NCBI RefSeq assembly: GCF_014650175.1
Contig: NZ_BMUL01000017.1
Coordinates: forward strand, 62,001 to 126,000
Source of the DNA: Streptomyces termitum
GTDB lineage: Bacteria; Actinomycetota; Actinomycetes; Streptomycetales; Streptomycetaceae
Length of the DNA stretch: 64,000 bases
Reading direction: 5' to 3'
Both the position numbers and the translations under genes were made by a program. Positions 36,484-44,582 of this stretch are shown here, piece after piece (the stretch's first letter is position 1; every line of letters begins with the position of its first letter). The notes below the pieces were generated by a model. It had not been told where the DNA came from. It saw only the letters and a list, made by a program, of their open reading frames with translations, and made no database searches.

Positions 36484-39282
36484 TCAGCCCCAGAGCGAAC
36501 TGTCGGTCTGCTGGCCGCCACCGGGGCCACCGGGCCGGCCTCCGCCGGGTCCGCCGCCCGGTTCCGTCGTCGGGTTCGTCGGCGGTGTCCAGGGCCCTGT
36601 CGGGGTCGGATCGGTCGGCTGACCGGTGTTGCCGCCCGAATTGTCGCAGTTCCAGTCCCAGACGCTACAGGTGGTCTTGCCCGGCTTCGGGTCCTTGGTG
36701 GTCGGACGGCCGCCGTCGGTGGGCGTCGCCGGCGGGGTCGTCGTCGGGGCCGTGCTCGGCGTCTCGGACGGCGTGGCCGTCTCGGTCGGCGTCTGCGTGG
36801 CCGTCGGGGTGGGCGTGGCGCCACCGCCGTAGACGCCCTCGGCGTCCGGCAGCTTCTCCGGCTCGGGGAACTTCTCGACCGGCAGGTCGGCGACCGCGTC
36901 CGTCATGTAGTCGTTCCAGATGCGGGACGGGAAGGACGAACCGTGGATCGTGTCCTGGCCACCCGTGCCGTACATGGGTTCGAACTTGCGGTCCTTCAGC
37001 GTCTCGTCGTCCGGGAAGCGGTACATGTCGATCGCGGTCGAGAGCTGCGGGGTGTAGCCGACGAACCAGGCCGAGTTGTTCTTGTCGGTCGTACCGGTCT
37101 TGCCGGCCACCTGGCGGCCCGGGATGGCGGCCTTGCGGCCGGTGCCCTTGGGGTCCTCGACGACGCTGCGGAGCACGTCGGTGACGTTGGAGGCGATGGC
37201 CGTGGAGAAGGCCTGCTCGGTCGCGGCCTTGTTCTCGTAGATGACCTGGCCGTTCCTGATGACCTTGCGCACCGAGAACGGCTCGGTGCGCATGCCGTTG
37301 TTGGCGAAGGTCGCGTAGGAGCCGGCCATCCGGATCGCGCTCGGGCTGGAGATGCCGAGGGAGAAGGACGGGACCTCGCCCTTGACCAGGGAGTCGGCGC
37401 GCAGACCGGCGTCGACGGCCGCCTCACGCACCTTGTCGATGCCGACGTCCATGCCGAGCTGCACGAAGGGCGAGTTCGCGGAGACGATCATGGCCTGGCG
37501 CAGGCTGATCTGGCCGTAGTTGGTGTCGCCCTCGTTGCTCTGCAGCCACTCCTTGCCCTCTTCGTTGTGCCAGATCTTGCCGTCGTACTTGCGGACCTTG
37601 AGGTCGTCCTGGCCGGAGTAGCGGCTCTTGTCGGGGTCGACGATGGTGCGCGTCGAGGCGTCCTGCGTCGCGGGACCCTTGGGGTCGCGGACGCCGTCCT
37701 TCATCGCGGCCGCGAGCACGAAGGGCTTGAACGTCGAACCGACCTGGGCGCCGGTGGTGTCGGCGTTGTTGGTGTAGTGCTTGGTCGCGTCCTGGCCGCC
37801 GTAGAGCGCCACGATGGCACCGGTCTTGACGTCGACGGAGGCGCCGCCGAACTGGACGAAGGTGTCCGTCTTCGGGCGCTTCTTCTCGTCGATGTACTCG
37901 TCGTAGACCTTCTTGACCGCCGACTCCATCTCGTTCACCTTCTTCTTCTCGAAGGTGGTGTGGATCTCGTAGCCGCCCAGTTCGAGGGCCTCGGCGCTGA
38001 TGTCGTACTTGCTGCGGAAGTTCGCCTTCGCGGTGGCGACCAGGTAACCGATCTGGCCGGTCAGCTGCGCGTCCGTCTTGCGCTTCTGGATCGGGGGCAT
38101 CGCGGTGTACTTCGCCCGCTCCGCCGCCGGAAGCTTCCCGTCCTTGACCATCTCGTTGAGGATCCACGTCCAGCGCTTGGTGAGGCGCGCCTGGTTCTTC
38201 TCGGCCGTGGCGTCGGGGCCGATCTCGGGGTAGCCCGCCGGGTCGAAGTAGGTGGGGCCCTTCAGGACGGAGGCGAGCACCGCCGACTGGGAGGGGTCGA
38301 GATCCTTGGCGTCCTTGTTGAAGTAGGCGCGGGCGGCGGCCTGGATGCCGTAGGCGCCGCGCCCGTAGTACGCGGTGTTGAGGTAGCCGGCCATGATGAC
38401 CGGCTTGTCGACCTCGTTGCCGACCTTGATGGAGATGAAGAGTTCCTTCACCTTCCGGGAGATCGTCTGCGACTGGTCGTTGAGCAGGCCGTTCTTCACG
38501 TACTGCTGGGTGATGGTCGAGCCGCCCTGGGTCTGGCCGCCCTTCGCCATGTTCCACACGGCACGGCCGATGCCCATCGGGTCGATGCCCGAGTCGTCCC
38601 AGAACGTCTTGTTCTCGGCCGAGATCACGGCTTCCTGCATCGACTTCGGGATGTCGGAGATGCCGATGATCTGCCGGTTCTGGCCCGCGCCGGTGGCGAC
38701 CATGCGGCTGCCGTCGGCCCAGTAGTAGATGTTGTTCTGCGAGGTCGCGGTCGCGTCCACGGTGGGGATGCCCACCTTCAGGTACACGGCGACGGAACCG
38801 GCCAGGAGAAGCCCGACGCCGAGCAGGAACGTGCCCGTGACGAGCTTCCAGGACGGCATCCAGCGGCGCCAGCCGTCCTTGTCGTGGCGCGGGTAGTCGA
38901 TCATCCGCTTCTTGCGCGGCGGACGACCGCCGCCCGGACCCCCGCCCCGGCCGCCCCCGCCCCCGCCGCGACGGCCTCCGCCGCCGCCGGGACCGCTCGG
39001 GCCTCCGGAGCCGGGCGCGCGCCGGCGTCCGCCGCGCTGGGCGGCGCGCCGGGCCTCGGCACGGCCGCCGTACGGACGGGCCTCCTCCCCGTGGGAGGAG
39101 GGGGGGCCATAATCGCCGGACGATCCGTACGAACCGGATGATCCGTACGAAGATGCCCCCGTACCGGCGTCATGGGACGGGGCCGGCCGGCGGCCCACAG
39201 GCTGCTGGGCCGCACGTCGCGCCGCCGCCCGGCCGCCCATCGGCGGCTCCTGCGACGGCATCCTGCGGCGATGCTCGCTCAT
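36484..39282 (-). CDS. Class A penicillin-binding protein (transglycosylase/transpeptidase)
   Basis: 932-residue bifunctional peptidoglycan synthase. The ~135-residue cytoplasmic N-terminus is Gly/Arg/Ser-rich. One membrane helix follows (WKLVTGTFLLGVGLLLAGSV). The GT51 transglycosylase domain has VISAENKTFWDDSGIDPMGI, GGSTITQQYVKN and KVKELFISIKV. The transpeptidase domain has SxxK as STFK in QVGSTFKPFVLAAAM, the SAN/SxN motif VSANSPFVQ and KTGTTDKNN. The C-terminus is a long Thr/Pro/Gly-rich tail (from about residue 810) with a Cys pair CSVWDWNC. The ATG at 39282 has GAGGAG upstream. Membrane-anchored and acting outside the membrane. Confidence 0.95.
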   Translation of the reverse strand: MSEHRRRMPSQEPPMGGRAAARRAAQQPVGRRPAPSHDAGTGASSYGSSGSYGSSGDYGPPSSHGEEARPYGGRAEARRAAQRGGRRRAPGSGGPSGPGGGGGRRGGGGGGRGGGPGGGRPPRKKRMIDYPRHDKDGWRRWMPSWKLVTGTFLLGVGLLLAGSVAVYLKVGIPTVDATATSQNNIYYWADGSRMVATGAGQNRQIIGISDIPKSMQEAVISAENKTFWDDSGIDPMGIGRAVWNMAKGGQTQGGSTITQQYVKNGLLNDQSQTISRKVKELFISIKVGNEVDKPVIMAGYLNTAYYGRGAYGIQAAARAYFNKDAKDLDPSQSAVLASVLKGPTYFDPAGYPEIGPDATAEKNQARLTKRWTWILNEMVKDGKLPAAERAKYTAMPPIQKRKTDAQLTGQIGYLVATAKANFRSKYDISAEALELGGYEIHTTFEKKKVNEMESAVKKVYDEYIDEKKRPKTDTFVQFGGASVDVKTGAIVALYGGQDATKHYTNNADTTGAQVGSTFKPFVLAAAMKDGVRDPKGPATQDASTRTIVDPDKSRYSGQDDLKVRKYDGKIWHNEEGKEWLQSNEGDTNYGQISLRQAMIVSANSPFVQLGMDVGIDKVREAAVDAGLRADSLVKGEVPSFSLGISSPSAIRMAGSYATFANNGMRTEPFSVRKVIRNGQVIYENKAATEQAFSTAIASNVTDVLRSVVEDPKGTGRKAAIPGRQVAGKTGTTDKNNSAWFVGYTPQLSTAIDMYRFPDDETLKDRKFEPMYGTGGQDTIHGSSFPSRIWNDYMTDAVADLPVEKFPEPEKLPDAEGVYGGGATPTPTATQTPTETATPSETPSTAPTTTPPATPTDGGRPTTKDPKPGKTTCSVWDWNCDNSGGNTGQPTDPTPTGPWTPPTNPTTEPGGGPGGGRPGGPGGGQQTDSSLWG

Positions 39283-39591
39283 CGAACGACTACTCCTCGG
39301 GCAGGCGCGTACGCCTGGAAGCGGCAGTTGAGTTCCGGTCCCCCCGAAATGCGTACGACCGGAGCCCATAGGAGGCCCCCTTCGTACCGCAGCCGGTCAC
39401 CCGCTGCACTGACGCCCCAGCGCGGCTCCTGGTTCCCGGTGGTGTGCATGCCGCACAGACTACGCACGGCCAAAACCCTCCTAGGACCGAAGTTCACCCC
39501 AAATCAGGCAAGTCGAACGCTGTGAATTGACGATGTGATGCCGGTCACGGCTCTCCTTCTTGCCGGACCTCTCGGGCCGTTCTATCGTCGA

Positions 39592-39612
39592 GATGTATCG
39601 AGTCGATACATC
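39592..39612. promoter_or_regulatory. PadR-type operator upstream of the padR gene
   Basis: GATGTATCGAGTCGATACATC is a perfect 21-bp palindrome containing ATGTAT/ATACAT, the half-sites known for PadR repressors, 53 bp before the padR start. It implies autoregulation. The rest of the 382-bp gap (39283-39664) between the divergent PBP and padR genes shows no gene and presumably holds both promoters. Confidence 0.8.
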
Positions 39613-39664
39613 AGCACGGCATAAGGCTTTCCGAGGACGTACCGGAAGACGGAGGAGGCGACAC

Positions 39665-40345
39665 ATGAGCAGACGCTCCGGCATCCTCGAATTCGCCGTT
39701 CTCGGCCTGCTCCGCGAGTCCCCGATGCACGGCTACGAGCTGCGCAAGCGCCTCAACACCTCGCTCGGGATCTTCCGGGCCTTCAGCTACGGGACGCTGT
39801 ACCCCTGCCTCAAGACGCTGGTCGCCAACGGCTGGTTGATCGAGGAGCCGGGCAGCGCCTCCGAGGAGGCCCTCGCCTCGTCCCTCGCGGGACGCCGGGC
39901 CAAGATCGTCTACCGGCTGACGACGGCGGGCAAGGAGCACTTCGAGGTACTCCTCTCCCACGCCGGCCCCGACGCCTGGGAGGACGAGCACTTCGCCGCC
40001 CGCTTCGCGTTCTTCGGCCAGACCGAACGCGACGTGCGGATGCGGGTCCTCGAAGGCCGCCGCAGCCGGCTGGAGGAGCGCCTGGAGAAGATGCGCGCCT
40101 CGCTGGCCCGGACGCGCGAGCGTCTCGACGACTACACGCTTGAGCTCCAGCGCCACGGGATGGAATCCGTGGAGCGCGAAGTGCGCTGGCTGAACGAGCT
40201 CATCGAGAGCGAGCGGGCGGGGCGGGATCAGCGATCCGGTCCCGACACCCCCGCTCCGCTCGACCACGATTCTGGAGAAACGGGCGGCCTGCCCCGGCAC
40301 GGGGGCAGTACCCGGCCGGATCCGTCCGACGACACCGCCAAGTGA
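39665..40345 (+). CDS. PadR family transcriptional regulator
   Basis: 226-residue PadR regulator. The winged-helix domain (ILEFAVLGLLRESPMHGYEL, FSYGTLYPCLKTLVANGWLI, YRLTTAGKEHFEVLL) is followed by the long C-terminal dimerisation helix region typical of the Vir/S2 subfamily (MRVLEGRRSRLEERLEKMRA). The last ~35 residues are polar and probably disordered. The ATG at 39665 has GGAGGAGG 7-14 bases upstream. It lies 48 bp before ino1 on the same strand. In streptomycetes this regulator travels with the inositol phosphate synthase gene and may control it. The palindrome upstream supports autoregulation. Confidence 0.93.
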   Translation: MSRRSGILEFAVLGLLRESPMHGYELRKRLNTSLGIFRAFSYGTLYPCLKTLVANGWLIEEPGSASEEALASSLAGRRAKIVYRLTTAGKEHFEVLLSHAGPDAWEDEHFAARFAFFGQTERDVRMRVLEGRRSRLEERLEKMRASLARTRERLDDYTLELQRHGMESVEREVRWLNELIESERAGRDQRSGPDTPAPLDHDSGETGGLPRHGGSTRPDPSDDTAK

Positions 40346-40393
40346 AACCCTGCGCACCGCAGGGCTTCCACGATCACACAGGGAGCAACCGGA

Positions 40394-41476
40394 ATGGGTT
40401 CGGTTCGCGTAGCCATCGTCGGCGTGGGCAACTGCGCCGCCTCGCTGGTGCAGGGCGTCGAGTACTACAAGGACGCCGACCCGGCGACCAAGGTGCCCGG
40501 CCTGATGCACGTCCAGTTCGGCGAGTACCACGTCGGTGACGTCGAGTTCGTCGCCGCCTTCGACGTGGACGCCAAGAAGGTCGGCCTGGACCTCGCGGAC
40601 GCCATCGGCGCCAGCGAGAACAACACCATCAAGATCTGCGACGTGCCCGCCTCCGGCGTCACCGTCCAGCGCGGCCACACCCTCGACGGTCTCGGCAAGT
40701 ACTACCGCCAGACCATCGAGGAGTCCGCCGAGGCCCCCGTGGACATCGTCCAGGTCCTCAAGGACAAGCAGGTCGACGTACTCGTCTGCTACCTCCCCGT
40801 CGGTTCCGAGGCCGCGGCGAAGTTCTACGCCCAGTGCGCCATCGACGCCAAGGTCGCCTTCGTCAACGCCCTCCCGGTCTTCATCGCCGGCACCAAGGAG
40901 TGGGCGGACAAGTTCACCGAGGCCGGTGTCCCGATCGTCGGCGACGACATCAAGTCCCAGGTGGGCGCCACCATCACGCACCGCGTGATGGCGAAGCTCT
41001 TCGAGGACCGCGGCGTCCGCCTTGAGCGCACCATGCAGCTCAACGTCGGCGGCAACATGGACTTCAAGAACATGCTCGAGCGCGAGCGCCTGGAGTCCAA
41101 GAAGATCTCCAAGACGCAGGCCGTCACCTCGCAGATCCCCGACCGCGAGCTGGGCGACAAGAACGTCCACATCGGCCCGTCCGACTACGTCGCGTGGCTC
41201 GACGACCGCAAGTGGGCCTACGTCCGCCTCGAAGGCCGCGCCTTCGGCGATGTCCCGCTGAACCTGGAGTACAAGCTGGAGGTCTGGGACTCCCCGAACT
41301 CCGCCGGTGTCATCATCGACGCCCTGCGCGCCGCGAAGATCGCCAAGGACCGCGGCATCGGTGGCCCGATCCTCTCCGCGTCGAGCTACTTCATGAAGTC
41401 CCCGCCGGTGCAGTACTTCGACGACGAGGCCCTGGCCAACGTCGAGAAGTTCATCAAGGGCGAGGTCGAGCGCTAA
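40394..41476 (+). CDS. ino1: Inositol-3-phosphate synthase
   Basis: 360-residue myo-inositol-1(3)-phosphate synthase of the actinobacterial type, converting glucose 6-phosphate with NAD+ to inositol phosphate. That feeds phosphatidylinositol, mycothiol and related lipids. Signature pieces are VAIVGVGNCAASLVQGVEYY (NAD-binding), VCYLPVGSEAAAKFYAQCAI, VPIVGDDIKSQVGATITHRV and LQLNVGGNMDFKN-like MQLNVGGNMDFKNMLERERL. The ATG at 40394 has GGGAGCAACC upstream. It follows padR closely and ends at a strong terminator, so padR-ino1 is probably one unit. Confidence 0.95.
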   Translation: MGSVRVAIVGVGNCAASLVQGVEYYKDADPATKVPGLMHVQFGEYHVGDVEFVAAFDVDAKKVGLDLADAIGASENNTIKICDVPASGVTVQRGHTLDGLGKYYRQTIEESAEAPVDIVQVLKDKQVDVLVCYLPVGSEAAAKFYAQCAIDAKVAFVNALPVFIAGTKEWADKFTEAGVPIVGDDIKSQVGATITHRVMAKLFEDRGVRLERTMQLNVGGNMDFKNMLERERLESKKISKTQAVTSQIPDRELGDKNVHIGPSDYVAWLDDRKWAYVRLEGRAFGDVPLNLEYKLEVWDSPNSAGVIIDALRAAKIAKDRGIGGPILSASSYFMKSPPVQYFDDEALANVEKFIKGEVER

Positions 41477-41491
41477 GAACGCGCCCGCTTC

Positions 41492-41534
41492 ACGAGGAGG
41501 GTCCCCGGGCATCGCGCCCGGGGACCCTCCTCGT
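41492..41534 (+). terminator. Strong hairpin terminator after ino1
   Basis: A 19-bp perfect stem (41492-41510 with 41516-41534) and a 5-base loop ATCGC begin 15 bp after the ino1 stop codon. Confidence 0.85.
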
Positions 41535-41551
41535 ATGTGAGTCTTGCTGCC

Positions 41552-42820
41552 ATGTCCGTCGTACGTGATCTGCGCGTACTGCTGCGCCTGCGCGACTTCC
41601 GCCGCCTCCTCGCCGTCCGGCTGCTCTCCCAGTGCGCCGACGGCGTCTACCAGGTGGCCCTGGCCACGTACGTCGTCTTCTCCCCCGAGAAACAGACCTC
41701 CCCCGCCGCCATCGCCTCCGCCATGGCCGTGCTCCTCCTCCCGTACTCCCTCGTCGGCCCCTTCGCCGGCGTCCTCCTGGACCGCTGGCAGCGCCGTCAG
41801 GTCTTCCTCTACGGCAACCTGCTCCGCACCGTCCTCGCCGGCGGAACCGCCGTCCTGCTCCTCTCCCCCGTCCCGGACTGGCTGTTCTACGCCTCCGCCC
41901 TCTCCGTCACGGCCGTCAACCGCTTCGTCCTCGCGGGGCTCTCCGCCGCCCTGCCCCGGGTCGTCGACGAGGAGCGGCTCGTCGTGGCGAACTCCCTCTC
42001 GCCCACCGCCGGCACCCTCGCCGCCACCGTCGGTGGCGGTCTCGCCTTCGGCGTCCGGCTCCTCACCGACGGCTCCGACGCGGCCGTCGTCGCCTTCGGC
42101 GCCCTCCTCTACCTCTGCGGCGCGCTCGCCTCGCTCCGGATCGCCCGCCCGCTGCTCGGCCCCGACCCGGACCAGGTGCCGCCCCGGCTCGCCGACGCGC
42201 TCGTCTCCACCGCCCGGGGACTCGCCGCCGGACTCCGGCACCTCGCCGCCCGCAGGCCCGCCGCCCGCGCCCTGACGGCGGTCGGGCTGATGCGCTTCTG
42301 CTACGGCGCCCTGCTCGTCACCGTGCTCATGCTCTGCCGGTACACCTGGACCGCCACCGAGTCCGAGGGGCTGGCCCTCCTGGGGATCGCCGTCGCGATC
42401 TCCGGCGCCGGGTTCTTCGCCGCCGCCGTCCTCTCGCCCTGGGCGGTCGGCCGGTTCGGCCCCTTCGGCTGGATCACCCTCTGCTCGGCCGCGGCCGCCG
42501 TCCTCCTCCCGGCCCTGGCCCTGCCCTTCGCCCCGACGCCCTTCCTCGTCGCCGCCTTCCTCCTCGGGCTCATCACCCAGGGCGCGAAGATCGCCACCGA
42601 CACCGTGGTGCAGACCCATGTGGACGACGCCTACCGCGGCCGGGTCTTCTCCCTCTACGACGTCCTCTTCAACGTCGCCTTCGTCGGCGCGGCCGGCCTC
42701 GCCGCCCTGATGCTGCCGCCCGACGGCCGCTCCCCGCTCCTGGTGGGGCTGGTCGCCGCGCTCTACGCGGTGACCGCCCTCCTCGCCCGCAGAGGGCGGG
42801 TGAGCACGAAGAAGGGGTGA
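41552..42820 (+). CDS. MFS transporter
   Basis: 422 residues with about 10-12 membrane helices. The opening MSVVRDLRVLLRLRDFRRLL precedes helix 1. A conserved loop FAGVLLDRWQRRQVFLYGNL occupies the A-motif position between helices 2 and 3, and a later loop DTVVQTHVDDAYRGRVFSLY is typical of the MFS_3/DHA3 (macrolide efflux-like) group. The substrate is unknown. The start is the ATG at 41552, only 17 bp after the ino1 terminator. The gene ends just before a pair of parS sites. Confidence 0.88.
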   Translation: MSVVRDLRVLLRLRDFRRLLAVRLLSQCADGVYQVALATYVVFSPEKQTSPAAIASAMAVLLLPYSLVGPFAGVLLDRWQRRQVFLYGNLLRTVLAGGTAVLLLSPVPDWLFYASALSVTAVNRFVLAGLSAALPRVVDEERLVVANSLSPTAGTLAATVGGGLAFGVRLLTDGSDAAVVAFGALLYLCGALASLRIARPLLGPDPDQVPPRLADALVSTARGLAAGLRHLAARRPAARALTAVGLMRFCYGALLVTVLMLCRYTWTATESEGLALLGIAVAISGAGFFAAAVLSPWAVGRFGPFGWITLCSAAAAVLLPALALPFAPTPFLVAAFLLGLITQGAKIATDTVVQTHVDDAYRGRVFSLYDVLFNVAFVGAAGLAALMLPPDGRSPLLVGLVAALYAVTALLARRGRVSTKKG

Positions 42821-42821
42821 T

Positions 42822-42835
42822 GTTTCACGTGAAAC
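42822..42835. promoter_or_regulatory. parS site (first of a pair)
   Basis: Perfect GTTTCACGTGAAAC overlapping the region right after the MFS stop codon, 53 bp from the next parS. Confidence 0.95.
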
Positions 42836-42874
42836 ACCACCCCTCGCCCCTCACTCCGCCGAACGGCCGCCGGT

Positions 42875-42888
42875 GTTTCACGTGAAAC
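42875..42888. promoter_or_regulatory. parS site inside a longer palindrome
   Basis: Perfect GTTTCACGTGAAAC. The symmetry extends outward as CCGCCGGT...ACCGGCGG, giving about 30 bp. The structure could also serve as the terminator between the convergent MFS and cca genes. Confidence 0.95.
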
Positions 42889-42903
42889 ACCGGCGGGACC
42901 GGC

Positions 42904-44346
42904 TCAGTCCCGCGCGGCCCACCACTCCTTGAGCGCGGCCACGGCCTGCTCGTACTCCATCGGACCGTTCTCCAGCCGCAGCTCCAGCAGGAACTTGTAC
43001 GCCTGCCCCACGGCGGGACCGGGCCCGATCTCCAGAAGCTGCTGGATCTGGTTGCCGTCGAGGTCCGGACGGATCGAGTCCAGCTCCTCCTGGTCCTGGA
43101 GCTGCGCGATGCGGTCCTCCAGGCCGTCGTAGGCACGGGAGAGCGCGGACGCCTTGCGCTTGTTCCGTGTGGTGCAGTCCGAGCGGGTCAGCTTGTGCAG
43201 CCGGGAGAGGAGCGGACCGGCGTCGCGCACGTACCGGCGCACCGCCGAGTCGGTCCACTCGCCCGTCCCGTAGCCGTGGAAGCGCAGGTGCAGCTCCACC
43301 AGCCGCGAGACGTCCTTGACCATCTCGTTCGAGTACTTCAGCGCCGTCATGCGCTTCTTCGTCATCTTCGCGCCCACCATCTCGTGGTGGTGGAAGGAGA
43401 CCCGGCCGTCCTTCTCGAAGCGGCGGGTGCGCGGCTTGCCGATGTCGTGGAGCAGCGCGGCCAGCCGCAGCACCAGGTCCGGGCCGTCCTCCTCCAGCGC
43501 GATCGCCTGGTCGAGCACGGTCAGGGAGTGCTCGTACACGTCCTTGTGCCGGTGGTGCTCGTCGCTCTCCAGCCGCAGCGCGGGCAGCTCGGGCAGGACG
43601 TACGCGGCGAGACCGGTCTCCACGAGCAGGCCGAGGCCCTTGCGCGGGTGGGCGGAGAGCAGGAGCTTGTTCAGCTCCTCCCGGACCCGCTCGGCGGAGA
43701 CGATCTCGATGCGGCCGGCCATCTCCTTCATCGCCGTGACGACCTCGGGGGCGACCTCGAAGTCGAGCTGGGCCGCGAAGCGGGCCGCCCGCATCATGCG
43801 CAGCGGGTCGTCGGAGAAGGACTCCTCGGGCGTGCCCGGAGTGCGCAGCACCTGGGCGGCGAGGTCCTCCAGGCCGCCGTACGGGTCGACGAAGGTCTTC
43901 TCGGGGAGGGCCACAGCCATCGCGTTGACCGTGAAGTCGCGCCGGACGAGGTCCTGCTCGATGGAGTCTCCGTAGGAGACCTCGGGCTTGCGGGAGGTGC
44001 GGTCGTACGCCTCGGAGCGGTACGTCGTGACCTCGACCTGGTAGCCGTCCTTCTGCGACCCGACGGTCCCGAAGGCGATCCCGACCTCCCAGACCGCGTC
44101 GGCCCACGGACGGACGATCTTCAGGACGTCCTCGGGGCGGGCGTCCGTGGTGAAGTCCAGGTCGTTGCCGAGCCGGCCGAGGAGGGCGTCCCGTACCGAT
44201 CCGCCGACCAGCGCGAGGCGGAACCCGGCCTCCTGGAAGCGGCGGGCGAGATCGTCGGCGACAGGGGACACGCGCAGCAGTTCGCTGACGGCGCGGCGCT
44301 GCACCTGGCTCAGTTCGGTCGAGGTGTCTTCGTTGGCGTTCGGCAC
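42904..44346 (-). CDS. cca: CCA tRNA nucleotidyltransferase with HD domain
   Basis: 480-residue polymerase that adds or repairs the 3' CCA of tRNA. The N-terminal class II nucleotidyltransferase has GGSVRDALLGR with the catalytic DLDFTTDA. Next come the polyA-polymerase-type neck (VRRDFTVNAMAVAL, DDPLRMMRAARFAAQLDF) and an HD phosphohydrolase domain (LAALLHDIGKPRTRRFEKDG). The start is a GTG at 44346 (VPNANEDTSTEL). It is divergent from the DUF6049 gene, with a 236-bp gap holding no evident gene. Confidence 0.93.
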   Translation of the reverse strand: MPNANEDTSTELSQVQRRAVSELLRVSPVADDLARRFQEAGFRLALVGGSVRDALLGRLGNDLDFTTDARPEDVLKIVRPWADAVWEVGIAFGTVGSQKDGYQVEVTTYRSEAYDRTSRKPEVSYGDSIEQDLVRRDFTVNAMAVALPEKTFVDPYGGLEDLAAQVLRTPGTPEESFSDDPLRMMRAARFAAQLDFEVAPEVVTAMKEMAGRIEIVSAERVREELNKLLLSAHPRKGLGLLVETGLAAYVLPELPALRLESDEHHRHKDVYEHSLTVLDQAIALEEDGPDLVLRLAALLHDIGKPRTRRFEKDGRVSFHHHEMVGAKMTKKRMTALKYSNEMVKDVSRLVELHLRFHGYGTGEWTDSAVRRYVRDAGPLLSRLHKLTRSDCTTRNKRKASALSRAYDGLEDRIAQLQDQEELDSIRPDLDGNQIQQLLEIGPGPAVGQAYKFLLELRLENGPMEYEQAVAALKEWWAARD

Positions 44347-44582
44347 AACAGAAAAGGGTACGTGCCCCGCCCCGCCCCGGCGTCCCCCATTTCCCGCCCG
44401 CCCACGGGGGCCGGACGTGAGGCGCCTGTGGGCTTCCTGTGAAGAGGGGCGTCAAGGGCGCCCTCGGCTGGAGGACTCCCCGGCACTCGGCCCCTCCGAG
44501 CCTCGTTACCATGCCTGGACACAGCAACCGGGAACCACTGGCATCACGGGCACCACCGACAACGACGAGGACGGGCGAACGC

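Noticed and set aside
36070..39141. A 1,023-codon open frame on the plus strand
   Set aside because: Antisense to the class A PBP, whose domains and motifs are complete. The plus-strand translation has no recognisable family.
39611..42619. A 1,002-codon minus-strand open frame
   Set aside because: Antisense to padR, ino1 and an MFS gene. Acidic/Gly-rich by-product sequence without domains.
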